64,000 nucleotides of DNA from Polyangiaceae bacterium (GCA_016933275.1 JAFGBI010000225.1:62001-126000); one strand, 5' to 3'; positions 18,784 to 27,583 are shown, counted from the stretch's first letter. The notes: generated by a model from the sequence alone, not told the origin. Numbers and translations are program-made.

Positions 18784-20262
18784 ATGGCTGAAGAATCCCA
18801 GCAGAGTGAGAAACAAACCACCACGGCCGAAGGCTCGCTCCTCGACGAGATCCTCGCGGAAACCAAGCTGACGCCGAAAGACGACGGCTACGATATCGCG
18901 CGACGTGGCGTTCAGGCCTTCATCGCCGAGCTCCTCACGCCGAAGCGCGCGGACGAGCGGATCGACAAGGCGCTGATCGACCAGATGATCGCGGAGATCG
19001 ACACCCGACTGTCCGCGCAGCTCGACGAGATCCTGCACGCGCCCGAGGTCCAGAAGCTTGAGTCCGCTTGGCGCACGCTGAAGTTCTGCATCGAGCGCCT
19101 CGACTTCCGAGAGAACATCAAGGTCGAGCTCCTGAACTGCTCCAAGGAAGACCTGCTCGCGGACTTCGAGGATGCCCCCGAGATCCCCAAGAGCGGTCTC
19201 TACCGTTTGGCGTACACGGCCGAGTACGGGCAGTTCGGCGGCAAGCCGTACGGCGCGATGATCGCGAACTTCGACTTCGGACCGGGCCCCCAGGACATCG
19301 CCCTGCTCCAGAGCTGCGCCTCCGTGGCAGCGATGGCGCATGCCCCGTTCTTCGCGGCCGCCGCCCCGATGTTCTTCGGTGGCCGAGACTACCTCGGCAT
19401 CCCCGGGCTCAAGGACCTCAAGGCCATCTTCGAGGGACCGCAGTACGCCAAGTGGCAGTCCTTCCGCGAGTCGGAGGACGCGCGCTACGTTGGCCTGGCC
19501 TTGCCACGGTTCTTGCTGCGCCTGCCCTACAGTGACAAGACCGTGCCCGCGAAGACCTTCAACTACACCGAGGACGTGATCGGGAAGCATGACTCGTACC
19601 TCTGGGGCAACGCGGCCTTCGCCATGGCCACCCGGCTCGGCGACAGCTTCGCGAAGTTCCGCTGGTGCCCGAACATCATCGGTCCGCAGGCGGGCGGCGC
19701 GGTCGAGGACCTGCCCCTGCACCAGTACGAAGCGATGGGCGAGATCCAGACCAAGATCCCGACCGAGATCATGATCTCGGAGCGCCGCGAGTTCGAGCTC
19801 AGCGAGGAAGGCTTCATCGCCCTCACCTTCCGCAAGGACTCGGACAACGCCTGCTTCTTCTCCGCGAACAGCTGCCAGAAGGCGAAGTATTTCGGGACCT
19901 CTCCTGAGGGCAAGGAGGCGGAGCTCAACTACCGCCTGGGTACCCAGCTCCCCTACCTTTTCATCACTTGCCGTATCGCCCACTACCTCAAGGTGCTGCA
20001 GCGAGAGCAGATCGGCACCTGGAAGGAGCGCGTCGAGCTCGAGACCGAGCTCAACAAGTGGATCAACCAGTACGTCGCGGACATGGATGCGGTAACGCCT
20101 GCCGTCCGCGGACGCCGACCGCTCCGCAAGGCCAAGATCACCGTGTCGAACGTGGAGGGCAACGCTGGCTGGTACAAGGTCGACATGCAGGTGCGACCGC
20201 ACTTCAAGTACATGGGGGCGTTCTTCACGCTGAGCTTGGTCGGCAAGCTCGACAAGGAATAG
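18784..20262 (+). CDS. tssC: T6SS sheath large subunit TssC (VipB)
   Basis: 492 aa, full length. Landmarks: LESAWRTLKFCIERLDFREN near residue 93, FGGKPYGAMIANFDFGP near 155, the region with ENVIG-like YTEDVIGKHDSYLWGNAAFA near 265, and a C-terminus reading VDMQVRPHFKYMGAFFTLSL. It forms the outer layer of the contractile sheath; its exposed helices are normally the ClpV target. It is the last T6SS gene of the plus-strand run and is followed after 24 bases by a strong hairpin. Confidence 0.96.
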   Translation: MAEESQQSEKQTTTAEGSLLDEILAETKLTPKDDGYDIARRGVQAFIAELLTPKRADERIDKALIDQMIAEIDTRLSAQLDEILHAPEVQKLESAWRTLKFCIERLDFRENIKVELLNCSKEDLLADFEDAPEIPKSGLYRLAYTAEYGQFGGKPYGAMIANFDFGPGPQDIALLQSCASVAAMAHAPFFAAAAPMFFGGRDYLGIPGLKDLKAIFEGPQYAKWQSFRESEDARYVGLALPRFLLRLPYSDKTVPAKTFNYTEDVIGKHDSYLWGNAAFAMATRLGDSFAKFRWCPNIIGPQAGGAVEDLPLHQYEAMGEIQTKIPTEIMISERREFELSEEGFIALTFRKDSDNACFFSANSCQKAKYFGTSPEGKEAELNYRLGTQLPYLFITCRIAHYLKVLQREQIGTWKERVELETELNKWINQYVADMDAVTPAVRGRRPLRKAKITVSNVEGNAGWYKVDMQVRPHFKYMGAFFTLSLVGKLDKE

Positions 20263-20286
20263 CGCGCTCGACACCACCGCACGAAT

Positions 20287-20313
20287 GCCGGCTGGGGCCG
20301 CTCCCCAGCCGGC
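20287..20313 (+). terminator. Hairpin after tssC, probable transcript end
   Basis: A perfect 11-bp stem, GCCGGCTGGGG, a CCGCT loop, and CCCCAGCCGGC, starts 25 bases after the tssC stop. It is not followed by a T-tract, so it may be a GC-type terminator or an mRNA 3' stabiliser. It is well placed to end the clpV-tssC transcript. The stretch 20263-20628 holds this hairpin and repeat copy B, but no gene. Confidence 0.5.
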
Positions 20314-20534
20314 CCAGGCGGCTCGCGTCTCGGTGCTCGAGGAGAGCTCACGCGACGGACGAAGAGGGGACGAGGGGACAGAAGAGCGAGCGGGAGAGGA
20401 GACGACGGGCCCGCGGTGGGTCGTGACGAGGGTGTCACGACAGCAACGTTGGTCTCTCGGCGGCGCGCTCCTGGCCGGATCTGGCAGGAGATCTCTCGGG
20501 GCTTTCGCGGCCGTCAGCCGTCGCCTTCTCCACC

Positions 20535-20628
20535 TCTCACCTGACCCATGACCGCTGATGGCCGGTCTGGTTCCGGCTCCGCCGGGTTGGGTCGTTGATT
20601 TGACGCAGCTTTCGACCGGATTGCTGCT
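20535..20628 (-). repeat. Dispersed intergenic repeat, copy B
   Basis: Read on the minus strand, AGCAGCAATC, then GCGTCAAATCAACGACC, GGCGGAGCCGGAACCAGACC and ATCAGCGGTCA follow directly from the TAG stop of the lipoprotein gene at 20629. The first part matches 25251-25290 (GAGCAGCAATC, CGTCAAATCAACAACC); the second matches 3841-3900. It therefore joins blocks that are separate in the other two copies. Confidence 0.55.
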
Positions 20629-21228
20629 CTAGAGCTCCGCGTAACCGCCGGGAACGACGAAGACATCATCGCGTCCGGCGACCGTCAACACCCCCCAGCA
20701 GGCAAGCTTGGTGGCCACCGCGACTTCCACGATCTGACTCGGGCTGCCGATCGGGGCCAGGACCGCGATGTTCGAGCGGTGGACGCCCCACGAGCCACGA
20801 CCGTGCTCGAGCAGCGCCTCGTGGAGATCACGAGCCGCCTCCGGCGCGGATCCCAGGGTCGCCACCCGAAGGCGCATCGTCGAGCCCGGAAGCTTCACGT
20901 CGAAGTAGACGAGATCGTGTCGCGCCGCCTCGGTCTTGAACTCGAAGCCATGGTCACCGAGAAAGCCTCCGAGGGCATTGGCGCTGATCCGCTCGTACGC
21001 CGGCGTCAGGGGCACCTCGGCGCAGACATCGGGGCGAAGGCGCATGGCGCCCGGCTTCAACGATTTCGAGCCGTCCTCCAGATCGTCCACATCCATGTCC
21101 CGCGCGAGGGAGCTCGCGTGGCCCTGCGTGGGCTCGTGGAGGTACGCCGTGGCGGGCGGCTTGTTGCCGCAGGCAAGGGGCGCGAGACAGAGGGCAAGCA
21201 AGATAGCCTGTCGCACTGGGTTTTCCAC
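20629..21228 (-). CDS. Predicted lipoprotein, unknown function, inside T6SS locus
   Basis: About 199 aa from a GTG at 21228 (a second GTG at 21216 is also possible). The longer open frame upstream is not coding-like. A signal peptide, QAILLALCLAPLACGNK, ends in the lipobox LAC, so it is probably lipidated. The remainder has a mixed alpha/beta pattern, with RHDLVYFDVKLPGSTMRLRV and HGRGSWGVHRSNIAVLAP, but no family I recognise. It is divergent from another lipoprotein gene at 21331. The two sit between the plus- and minus-strand T6SS blocks, so they could be cargo or accessory parts of the secretion system; that is inference from position only. Confidence 0.6.
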   Translation of the reverse strand: MENPVRQAILLALCLAPLACGNKPPATAYLHEPTQGHASSLARDMDVDDLEDGSKSLKPGAMRLRPDVCAEVPLTPAYERISANALGGFLGDHGFEFKTEAARHDLVYFDVKLPGSTMRLRVATLGSAPEAARDLHEALLEHGRGSWGVHRSNIAVLAPIGSPSQIVEVAVATKLACWGVLTVAGRDDVFVVPGGYAEL

Positions 21229-21330
21229 GGACGCAAGCGTAGCCGCAATACCGGCGGGGGCGCGAGTTTTTCGGGCCCGCACACCTGATTTCTGGGCCGG
21301 CGGCCACGAAACTGGTAGCCTTGCGGCGCC

Positions 21331-21966
21331 ATGCGGTGGGCAACGGTTTGCGCGGTTTTTGGGGCGGCGGTCCTGTTCGGGTGCAAGTCCATCCCGGTGC
21401 CAGAGGCCTTCGAGAACCGAGTGTTCTACGAGTATGGGGACATCTCCGCTCAACAGCTGGCGGAGTACGAGCGGCCCTACCCCCCGCTCGACCATGACCA
21501 GGAGCCGCCGTCGGTTTCCTTCATCGGGGTGCAGGTGCTCGGGGGGACGGTCCGATTCTCCCGACCCACCTCCTGGGTGATCCGCAACGCCAGCAACGAA
21601 CCGGCCAAGCGGTTCATCGAGTACGTATCCCCGAGCCAGCTCGTCTTCACCATCTCCGAGCAGGTCGAGTCGCCCGAGGAGCCCTGGTCGTTCATCCTGG
21701 ACCGGTATCAAGCCGCAGCCGAGAAGGCAGGCGCGAAGATCGAGAGCGAGCCCTTCCCCAACGCCACCTGGAACGCGCAGGCGAGGGGGTTCCGGGTCAG
21801 GCGCTACGTGCGCGCACCGAAGGCTCCGTTCGAGACCGCTTGCCTCGAGTACATCGTGCGGAGCGACAATCGCGTGCTCTTGGTCCAGATCGTCCACCAG
21901 GACCAGACCGTCAAGCCCGTCCAGGACGAGGTGATGCGCGCGTTCACTTCGATGCAGGTGCTATAG
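21331..21966 (+). CDS. Predicted lipoprotein, unknown function, inside T6SS locus
   Basis: 211 aa. The signal peptide ATVCAVFGAAVLFGCKS has a good lipobox (LFGC). The mature part has beta-rich segments (FIGVQVLGGTVRFSRPTSWV, CLEYIVRSDNRVLLVQIVHQ) and resembles a small, compact periplasmic domain; the PTSWV and VLLVQIV elements recall proteins that assess the effect of a stress-type PsbP/DcrB fold, but this is only a weak impression. It is transcribed divergently from the lipoprotein at 20629 and converges on tssG (19 bases between stops). No function is assigned. Confidence 0.7.
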   Translation: MRWATVCAVFGAAVLFGCKSIPVPEAFENRVFYEYGDISAQQLAEYERPYPPLDHDQEPPSVSFIGVQVLGGTVRFSRPTSWVIRNASNEPAKRFIEYVSPSQLVFTISEQVESPEEPWSFILDRYQAAAEKAGAKIESEPFPNATWNAQARGFRVRRYVRAPKAPFETACLEYIVRSDNRVLLVQIVHQDQTVKPVQDEVMRAFTSMQVL

Positions 21967-21985
21967 ACCGAGGGGCACCGGCCGT

Positions 21986-23032
21986 TCACTCGGAGACCAG
22001 GACGGCCCGAGTGTCCCCGGGGCTGTCCGAGAGCAGCGTCCGCATACGCGTCTTCTGACCGCGTTCGGCGGAGAAGAGGCGGGTCGTAACGCCCAAGGTC
22101 GAGCTCGCCCGACTGGCAAGCTGGAAGCTTACTCCGCTCTCGGCCGCGAGCTCGACCTCCAGCTCCGCCTCGAGGATCCCCCGCGTGAACTGCGCCACGA
22201 CATCGCGAAGGGTCGCGTAATGCTGCCCTCCGGGCATCAACGTCGAACACTCATCGAAGGTCGCCGGGCCAACGTGAACACGGAAGCGACCCGAGCGGTC
22301 CTGGACGTGGGTGCCGATGGTGAAATCCTCGCCGATCGTGGTCCGAACGACGCCGAGGGAGACCTGCTGGTCACCAGGGATGGCGACCCGGCGCGGAATG
22401 AAGCTCTCGACCCGAACGGTCAGCCCCTCGAACATCCGCTGGAGGACCAGCTCTAGCATGCGCGCGGAGCGCGTCCGCTGGGCGAACGTGGTCGCCAGGG
22501 AGAGGAGGATCACGGGGGGCAGGCCGCGAGAGGGCACCGCTCCCCAGAGATCCGTACCGACGAAGGCCATCGCCCGTCGCGTGAACTGGTCGGCCCCCCC
22601 CGTCCGAAACCCGGCGGCGAACCGGTACTTCTTCCACGCGCGATACATCAGGCTGAGGACGCGGTGGTGGATGATGTCGTAAAAGTCCCGAAGTCGCTGC
22701 GCCTCTTCTTCTTCCGCCTGCTCGATCTCCTCGCAGATCGCCGTGGCCAGGGGTGAGGCAGCCCCGGTCAGACCGAGGAAGGTCGCCACGAGCTCGATCC
22801 GCCCGTCCGCGAGCTCGCGGATCGCAGACACGTCCCCCGCCGCGAAGATGAGCCGCGAATCGTGGTGGAGGCGGATCCCCTCCTTCACCGGGGGCCCGAG
22901 CTCGCCGAGCGGAACCGCGTTGGGGGTCAGCCGATGCAGGAGCTGGACAGCCTGGAAGAACGAGAAGGTGTGTCCCGCCTCCCGAAGCCGGGCCATCAGA
23001 TCAGCGTTAGACTTCCGCTCCGTGGTGGCCAT
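21986..23032 (-). CDS. tssG: T6SS baseplate protein TssG
   Basis: 348 aa from the ATG at 23032. The N-terminal part, FSFFQAVQLLHRLTPNAVPLGE, is the TssG signature (phe-rich segment before the baseplate core). Later stretches such as RDFYDIIHHRVLSLMYRAWKKYRF and VDVGDQVSLG-like IPGDQQVSLGVVRTTIGED fit the family. TssG joins TssF and TssE in the baseplate wedge. The start overlaps the tssF end by 37 bases, as is common for this pair. Confidence 0.9.
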   Translation of the reverse strand: MATTERKSNADLMARLREAGHTFSFFQAVQLLHRLTPNAVPLGELGPPVKEGIRLHHDSRLIFAAGDVSAIRELADGRIELVATFLGLTGAASPLATAICEEIEQAEEEEAQRLRDFYDIIHHRVLSLMYRAWKKYRFAAGFRTGGADQFTRRAMAFVGTDLWGAVPSRGLPPVILLSLATTFAQRTRSARMLELVLQRMFEGLTVRVESFIPRRVAIPGDQQVSLGVVRTTIGEDFTIGTHVQDRSGRFRVHVGPATFDECSTLMPGGQHYATLRDVVAQFTRGILEAELEVELAAESGVSFQLASRASSTLGVTTRLFSAERGQKTRMRTLLSDSPGDTRAVLVSE

Positions 23033-24849
23033 GAGTACTGCACCCGCGACTTTACACCCTGAACGATCGTCGTGCTGAAGGAGTTGAGGGACACGTAGTC
23101 GGCGAAGAACCGCTCGAGAACGCAGCCGAAGAGGTACATGTCCCCCTCGTTCGCGAAGCCCGTCTCGTCGAGCTCGACGGTGACCGCGATCCCGCGCAGG
23201 GGAGAACCGCGGTAGATCCGCTCCGTCGGCGTAGCGTCGACTCGCTTGATCGCTTCGATGCGGAGCTCGTTCGCGCGCGAGGCCTGCTGATCGACGTTGG
23301 CCTGGAGGTTGTAGACCGCCAGGATCGCCCGGAGCACATCGAGCTCCATCACGGACCGCAGGCTGGCGGTCGCATGGGCGACGGTGCGCCACTGCAGATC
23401 GGTGCCGATCGGTGGTGGTACGTGGGAGGTGATGGCGCGGAGGTTGCGAAAGGTGGCGAACGCCGGGGAGGAGCTGGTCGCCCGGCTCACGTCGCCGGCT
23501 CGCACGCTGTTCGTGAGCTTCCGGTTGGTCGCCAATAGCTCGATGCTGAGGATGTCAGCGTCGAGCGCCAGCTGTTGGTTCTCCGGTGTGCCGACCGAGA
23601 TGAGGGTGTCGGCGCCCTCGTGGAGCACACTGGGATCGAGGTGGAGCGAGTAGTATGGAACCTGCCGACCACCCATCTGCTGTGCGTGAGCGAAGTCCAT
23701 GAACGGCGGCAATTCCTGGCGGACCGCGGTGCCGCGACTGATGGCCTCGACCCGAGTGATGGTGTAGACTTCGCCCTGGTCGCCAGGCAGGCCCGCCGCG
23801 CGCACCAGATATCGCTCGCGACCCGAGCTCAGCCGAATTGGCTCGGCCGTGGTGGAGAAGACGTTGACGATCGGCACGCAATTGAGCTTGACCGTTTCGG
23901 GCGGGAACTGGTTGGTGATCGGGAACGGGCGCTCGAACACGAAGACGAGCGAGAAGCGATTCCCGATCCCCTCGAGCTCGAGGACCCGACGGAGACCAAG
24001 CACGTCCACGAAGGCAAACTTCGCCGGGAGGGTGTTATACTCCATGAGCAGGCGAAAACCCGGAAACACCGAGGTTCCTAGCGGCAGGAGCGCCTCGTCC
24101 TCCGCGAAGCCCGGCTGGTGCAATGCCCGTTTCCCGAGCGACACGAAGCGCTCGCTGGTGGCCCCAAGCTCGGGCGCGACGATGCGAACGTCCCGCGTCC
24201 GCTGCATCAGCCAGAGCAACAGGGTGAGGGCCAGGCGGTCATCGCCGGATAGGTGGAGACGAAGGCGGTCTGGCACGCCCTGATCCAGCGTGACCCCCGG
24301 CGCCACCGCGACTTCGAGACGAAGGTGCTGCTCGGTCGTGCTGACCTGTTGGAACCTGGCGTCGTTGATCGCGAGCGGCGAAACCTCGCAGTCTGCCGTG
24401 GATGTGAATCGGCAAGAGGTGCTATCCACCGGCACGCTGTCAAACTCCGTCCCCCGCGGGACGATGCGTCGTTCGCGAAGGACGTTCGGCAGCGGCGTCA
24501 GCTCGAGGATGCCGGTCCCCGGAACGGGCCGGGTCAGCTGCGGAAAGAGGATGGTCGCGATCGAGGTGATGACCTCGGGGAGCTCGTCGTCGAGCTTCTG
24601 GCGGATGCGCCCCGTGAGGAACGCGACGCCCTCGAGGAGCCGTTCGACGTCGGGATCGCTCCCTCGCCCAGCCAGCATCGGCGCGATCGCTGGGTACTTC
24701 GCCGCGTATTCCTGCCCGAGATCACGGAGGTACGCGAGCTCGTCCTGGTAATACTTGTTGAACAATGGCCGGGGGCTCCAATGGGGCGTGGCGGCCCGAA
24801 GGTCGCTACCTTCCGAAGAGTCGTAGCCGGTCAGGACGGTGCGATCCAC
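22996..24849 (-). CDS. tssF: T6SS baseplate protein TssF
   Basis: Up to 617 aa. The family start is FNKYYQDELAYLRDLGQEYA, followed by YPAIAPMLAGRGSDPDVERL and FLTGRIRQKLDDELPE. The GTG at 24849 would add about 28 unrelated residues with no well-spaced ribosome site; a TTG at 24765, with GGAG about 10 bases upstream, would start just before the conserved region and may be the true start. C-terminal motifs, including SLNSFSTTIVQG, are typical. TssF is the main baseplate wedge protein. Upstream of it is a 550-base gene-free stretch with repeat copy C, which separates it from tssE. Confidence 0.92.
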   Translation of the reverse strand: MDRTVLTGYDSSEGSDLRAATPHWSPRPLFNKYYQDELAYLRDLGQEYAAKYPAIAPMLAGRGSDPDVERLLEGVAFLTGRIRQKLDDELPEVITSIATILFPQLTRPVPGTGILELTPLPNVLRERRIVPRGTEFDSVPVDSTSCRFTSTADCEVSPLAINDARFQQVSTTEQHLRLEVAVAPGVTLDQGVPDRLRLHLSGDDRLALTLLLWLMQRTRDVRIVAPELGATSERFVSLGKRALHQPGFAEDEALLPLGTSVFPGFRLLMEYNTLPAKFAFVDVLGLRRVLELEGIGNRFSLVFVFERPFPITNQFPPETVKLNCVPIVNVFSTTAEPIRLSSGRERYLVRAAGLPGDQGEVYTITRVEAISRGTAVRQELPPFMDFAHAQQMGGRQVPYYSLHLDPSVLHEGADTLISVGTPENQQLALDADILSIELLATNRKLTNSVRAGDVSRATSSSPAFATFRNLRAITSHVPPPIGTDLQWRTVAHATASLRSVMELDVLRAILAVYNLQANVDQQASRANELRIEAIKRVDATPTERIYRGSPLRGIAVTVELDETGFANEGDMYLFGCVLERFFADYVSLNSFSTTIVQGVKSRVQYSWPPRSGSLTLI

Positions 24850-25091
24850 CCCCTACCGGAACGCGCCCACTCTGGATCGGCGGCTCGCTGCGCGAGCCGC
24901 AGGTTTGGGGGCCGGGAACGGGCTGACCTGGCAAGCAATGCTGCCAGTGGTCGCCAGGACTGGTTCTTCTCCCGCGCCCAGAGCCAACCCCCCTCCCGCA
25001 ACCCGCCCGATCGCCAACCAGAGGTGCGGAACACGGCCGCCTCCCTCGCAACGGAACGGCTCAGGACGCTCTCTCGACGACCTGGCGGCCC

Positions 25092-25140
25092 GACGGAGCC
25101 GGGAGCCACGGATGGCAGCGACCAACCGTCAGCGGTCAGC
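25092..25140 (+). repeat. Dispersed intergenic repeat, copy C, first block
   Basis: GACGGAGCCGGGAGCCA, then ACCAACCGTCAGCGGTCAGC, is a diverged copy of the block at 3841-3900 and, inverted, at 20535-20575. It lies in the 553-base gap (24850-25402) between tssF and tssE. No gene is supported in that gap. Confidence 0.4.
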
Positions 25141-25250
25141 CAGCAAGACCGAGCGCCGAGCCTCGCACCCATGGCCGATCCCCGGTCACCCTTCGTCAGG
25201 ATCGCCACCTTCTGCCAGCTCTGGCCGAGAATCCACCCGCGAGCGGCCTG

Positions 25251-25398
25251 GAGCAGCAATCAGGTTGATTGCTACGTCAAATCAACAACCTGGAGCACCG
25301 AACCGGCAGCAGACCTCCCCAGAGGCAGCGCTGGAAACGCGTCCTCGCCTCGCACAGACACGTTTCCGGCGCTGCCGTTGCCGTTGGCGCCCCGATCG
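25251..25398 (+). repeat. Dispersed intergenic repeat, copy C, second block
   Basis: The first half, GAGCAGCAATCAGGTTGATT and CGTCAAATCAACAACC, matches copy B (inverted, about 20590-20628). The second half, GAGCACCGAACCGGCAGCAG through ACGTTTCCGGCGCTGCCGTT to CCCGATCG, matches copy A at 4006-4110. It ends 4 bases before the tssE stop. Confidence 0.55.
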
Positions 25399-25402
25399 AG
25401 GT

Positions 25403-25807
25403 CTAGTGGACGCCGATGGCACGAGTGGTGTCGATGGTCGTTTCGAACTGCAGCGACGGGTTCGACCGATTTCCGGTGAGCTGCGCGGAGATCTCGAAAC
25501 GTAGGATCAGATCCGGACCAGGCACATGCCGGACCCGAACGTTCGTCAGACGCGGCTCGTAGGTCTCGATCGTGTGCCGGATCGAACGGGCCATGATCGC
25601 GATGGCGTCTGGGAAATTGTGCACCATCTCGCTCACGCAGGCGATGCCATAGTCCGGGCGCGTGAGCATGGTCCCCTCTCGGGTCAGACACATGGTCCTC
25701 AGGTGAGCGAGGATGGAGTCGCGGACCTCCTGCAAATTGACGCGACTGCCCGGGTTGGCGAGCTCCTGACGCTGTATGCGCCGCAGAAGGGAAGGGCCGT
25801 TACCCAT
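25403..25807 (-). CDS. tssE: T6SS baseplate protein TssE (gp25-like)
   Basis: 134 aa, the usual size. The gp25/lysozyme-like fold is indicated by VRDSILAHLRTMCLTREG, then RPDYGIACVSEM, and IRHTIETYEPRLTNVRVRHV, which contains the conserved E-PRL motif. TssE starts sheath assembly at the baseplate. It lies downstream of hcp on the same strand, separated by 67 bases that contain a large hairpin. Confidence 0.93.
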   Translation of the reverse strand: MGNGPSLLRRIQRQELANPGSRVNLQEVRDSILAHLRTMCLTREGTMLTRPDYGIACVSEMVHNFPDAIAIMARSIRHTIETYEPRLTNVRVRHVPGPDLILRFEISAQLTGNRSNPSLQFETTIDTTRAIGVH

Positions 25808-25818
25808 GAAACACAGAC

Positions 25819-25850
25819 GCGGCCCGCCGTCGCGAGAGACGGCGAGCCGC
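25819..25850 (-). promoter_or_regulatory. Stem-loop between hcp and tssE
   Basis: An interrupted stem GCGGC-cc-GCCGTC, a six-base loop, then GACGGC-ga-GCCGC. On the minus-strand transcript it sits between the hcp stop and the tssE ATG, and is followed by GTCTGTGTTT just before that ATG. It could act as a partial terminator or protect the hcp mRNA end, giving more Hcp than TssE, which matches the need for many Hcp and few TssE. Confidence 0.45.
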
Positions 25851-25874
25851 CGTGGGAGAACTCAGTGCAGCCAA

Positions 25875-26387
25875 TCAGGAGCCGCCAGCCTGCTCCTTCC
25901 AGTCGTCGTGCGCGACGGTCTGTTGCAGCATGTCTTCCAGCGTGATCTTCTGGTACGTAAACTCCACCTCCTCGAGCTCCATCGTGTCCCACTGGACCGT
26001 GCTCTTGGCGGAGTTCTCGCTGTTGGCGCCGCCAGTCGTCCCGTTGACCCTCGAGATGGTGGCGTTCTCCAACGTGATCTTCATGTACATCTGCTCGTTG
26101 CCCTCGTCACTCGTATTGAAGAACTCGAAGACGACGGACTTGAGGATCTCGTTCCGGCAGACCGCATACATGATCTGCGGAGATGAGGCGCCCCACTCCT
26201 TGACGATGGTGATGGGGCCATGCTGGCGCTTGCCAGACGGCATGCCGGTCGCGGGATCGCGTGGTGATTTGATCTCGTGCTTGAAAGCGAGTCCGGTAAG
26301 GTATTCCGCTTTCTCGTTCCTCTTGCTCTCGCCCTTGAAGGGGCCCTGCGTTACGCCTTCGATCTTCACGTAAAACTCATACGCCAT
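25875..26387 (-). CDS. hcp: T6SS tube protein Hcp (TssD)
   Basis: 170 aa, normal length, with AGGGCAGG before the ATG. Typical Hcp features: YEFYVKIEGVTQGPFKGES at the start, an AFKHEIKSPRDPATGMPSGK loop, RQHGPITIVKEWGASSP, and NEQMYMKITLENATISRV. Hcp hexamers stack into the inner tube and are exported. It is the first gene of the minus-strand hcp-tssE unit. No effector domain is fused to its C-terminus. Confidence 0.95.
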   Translation of the reverse strand: MAYEFYVKIEGVTQGPFKGESKRNEKAEYLTGLAFKHEIKSPRDPATGMPSGKRQHGPITIVKEWGASSPQIMYAVCRNEILKSVVFEFFNTSDEGNEQMYMKITLENATISRVNGTTGGANSENSAKSTVQWDTMELEEVEFTYQKITLEDMLQQTVAHDDWKEQAGGS

Positions 26388-26487
26388 GGTCCTGCCCTGT
26401 CAGTTGTGAGGTGTGTCGTCGTTGCGATCGACGATCGGTCATACGGCACGGGCACCACCCGTCTTCCCTCGGACCGACAACGCCCAC

Positions 26488-26514
26488 ATTATGCCGGCTT
26501 GGCGCATTGTTCAA
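26488..26514 (-). promoter_or_regulatory. Possible hcp promoter
   Basis: On the minus strand, TTGAAC is followed after 15 bases by CATAAT, about 100 bases upstream of the hcp start. The -10 is good but the spacer is shorter than the usual 17. This is one of the few A/T-rich spots in the divergent region 26388-26587, which also serves the lipoprotein gene at 26588. Confidence 0.3.
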
Positions 26515-26587
26515 CCGTGATGGCCAGGAATCCCGGCCCTGCTCGAACAATTGGCCCCGCCACCGGGGTCCGGACTATGCTCGCGGC

Positions 26588-27583
26588 GTGACACCTGGGT
26601 TTCCGGTCGCTCTGACCTCCATTTTAGCCATCGTTGCTGGACTCGCGGGCTGCGGGAAGCCGCTCGAGTCCAGGAACCCTGATCCTTCGCGGCAGGCCGC
26701 GCCCATTCCCGCGTGCGTTCATCGCATCCCGGGCCTTCAGACCGGAGGTGGGGTGCAGGGCGCCGTGCGCGAGCCAGAGTATTGGAAGCTCGTCTTCCCC
26801 GGCTTCGCGGAACGCCGGATGTACCTGCCGCCGGACGCTCTCGCCTGCACTGGCGCGGCGGTTTTCCAAGATCCTGCCTTCGCTGGCGTTAGCCCGGTCC
26901 ACGAGGAGGCGGGCGCGGTGAAGGAAGGGGACATCATCTACGGTGGCGGCGGAGCGCAGTTGAAGCTCCTCTGGTTCCAGACCCATCGCACTTCAGATGG
27001 CGGGGTGGTTGGTCCGCTCGCCATGGTGCGCGTGGCCGATGGGGTCGGAGAGGTCTATGCGGTGGGCGTCCATCGCGGTCGGGCGCAACCGCGACTCTCG
27101 CTGCAGCGCATGGGACCAGAGGTGCTGGCGGCTGTGTTGGACGAGGGCTGTGTGGGTCGGACAGAGGGCCAACCCTGTGAGTCGACCGTGACCCTCTACC
27201 GGCCGTTCCATGGCGAGATGCGGCAGCTCGAGCAGATAGCGGTCGAACGGGTCGCGTTCGGCGAGGACTCCGAACCTGGAGTGATCGGGAGGATCGAGTA
27301 CCGGCTGGTGTCCTCGATCGATTATAAGGAGGATCGGGTGGTGATCCTCGAACAGATCACGGCCACCGACTCCGAGCAACGCGAGGTGCGGCACGCCGAG
27401 GTCGAGTACACACGCACGCTCGGCGGGGGAGCAGAGACGAAGTCGGCGGTGCACTCGGGGGAGGAGCCCACCGGAACCGGATCCCTCTGGCCCCTCGTCG
27501 TGACTAGGATTTCGCCCCCCAAGACGGGTGCGGAGAGCTCGAGCGGAGAAGGATCGGAAGACCTGCCTGAGTCAGGCGACTGA
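26588..27583 (+). CDS. Predicted lipoprotein, unknown function
   Basis: About 331 aa from a GTG at 26588; the frame is open further upstream but lacks coding character there. The signal VALTSILAIVAGLAGCGK has a clear lipobox (LAGC). The mature protein has several beta-type segments (RIEYRLVSSIDYKEDRVVIL, REVRHAEVEYTRTLGG) and no recognised domain. It is divergent from hcp. A link with T6SS is possible from position alone. Confidence 0.65.
   Translation: MTPGFPVALTSILAIVAGLAGCGKPLESRNPDPSRQAAPIPACVHRIPGLQTGGGVQGAVREPEYWKLVFPGFAERRMYLPPDALACTGAAVFQDPAFAGVSPVHEEAGAVKEGDIIYGGGGAQLKLLWFQTHRTSDGGVVGPLAMVRVADGVGEVYAVGVHRGRAQPRLSLQRMGPEVLAAVLDEGCVGRTEGQPCESTVTLYRPFHGEMRQLEQIAVERVAFGEDSEPGVIGRIEYRLVSSIDYKEDRVVILEQITATDSEQREVRHAEVEYTRTLGGGAETKSAVHSGEEPTGTGSLWPLVVTRISPPKTGAESSSGEGSEDLPESGD

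Noticed and set aside
24831..25259. 142-aa frame on the minus strand in the tssE-tssF gap
   Set aside because: It covers repeat sequence, has no ribosome site and no protein-like pattern.
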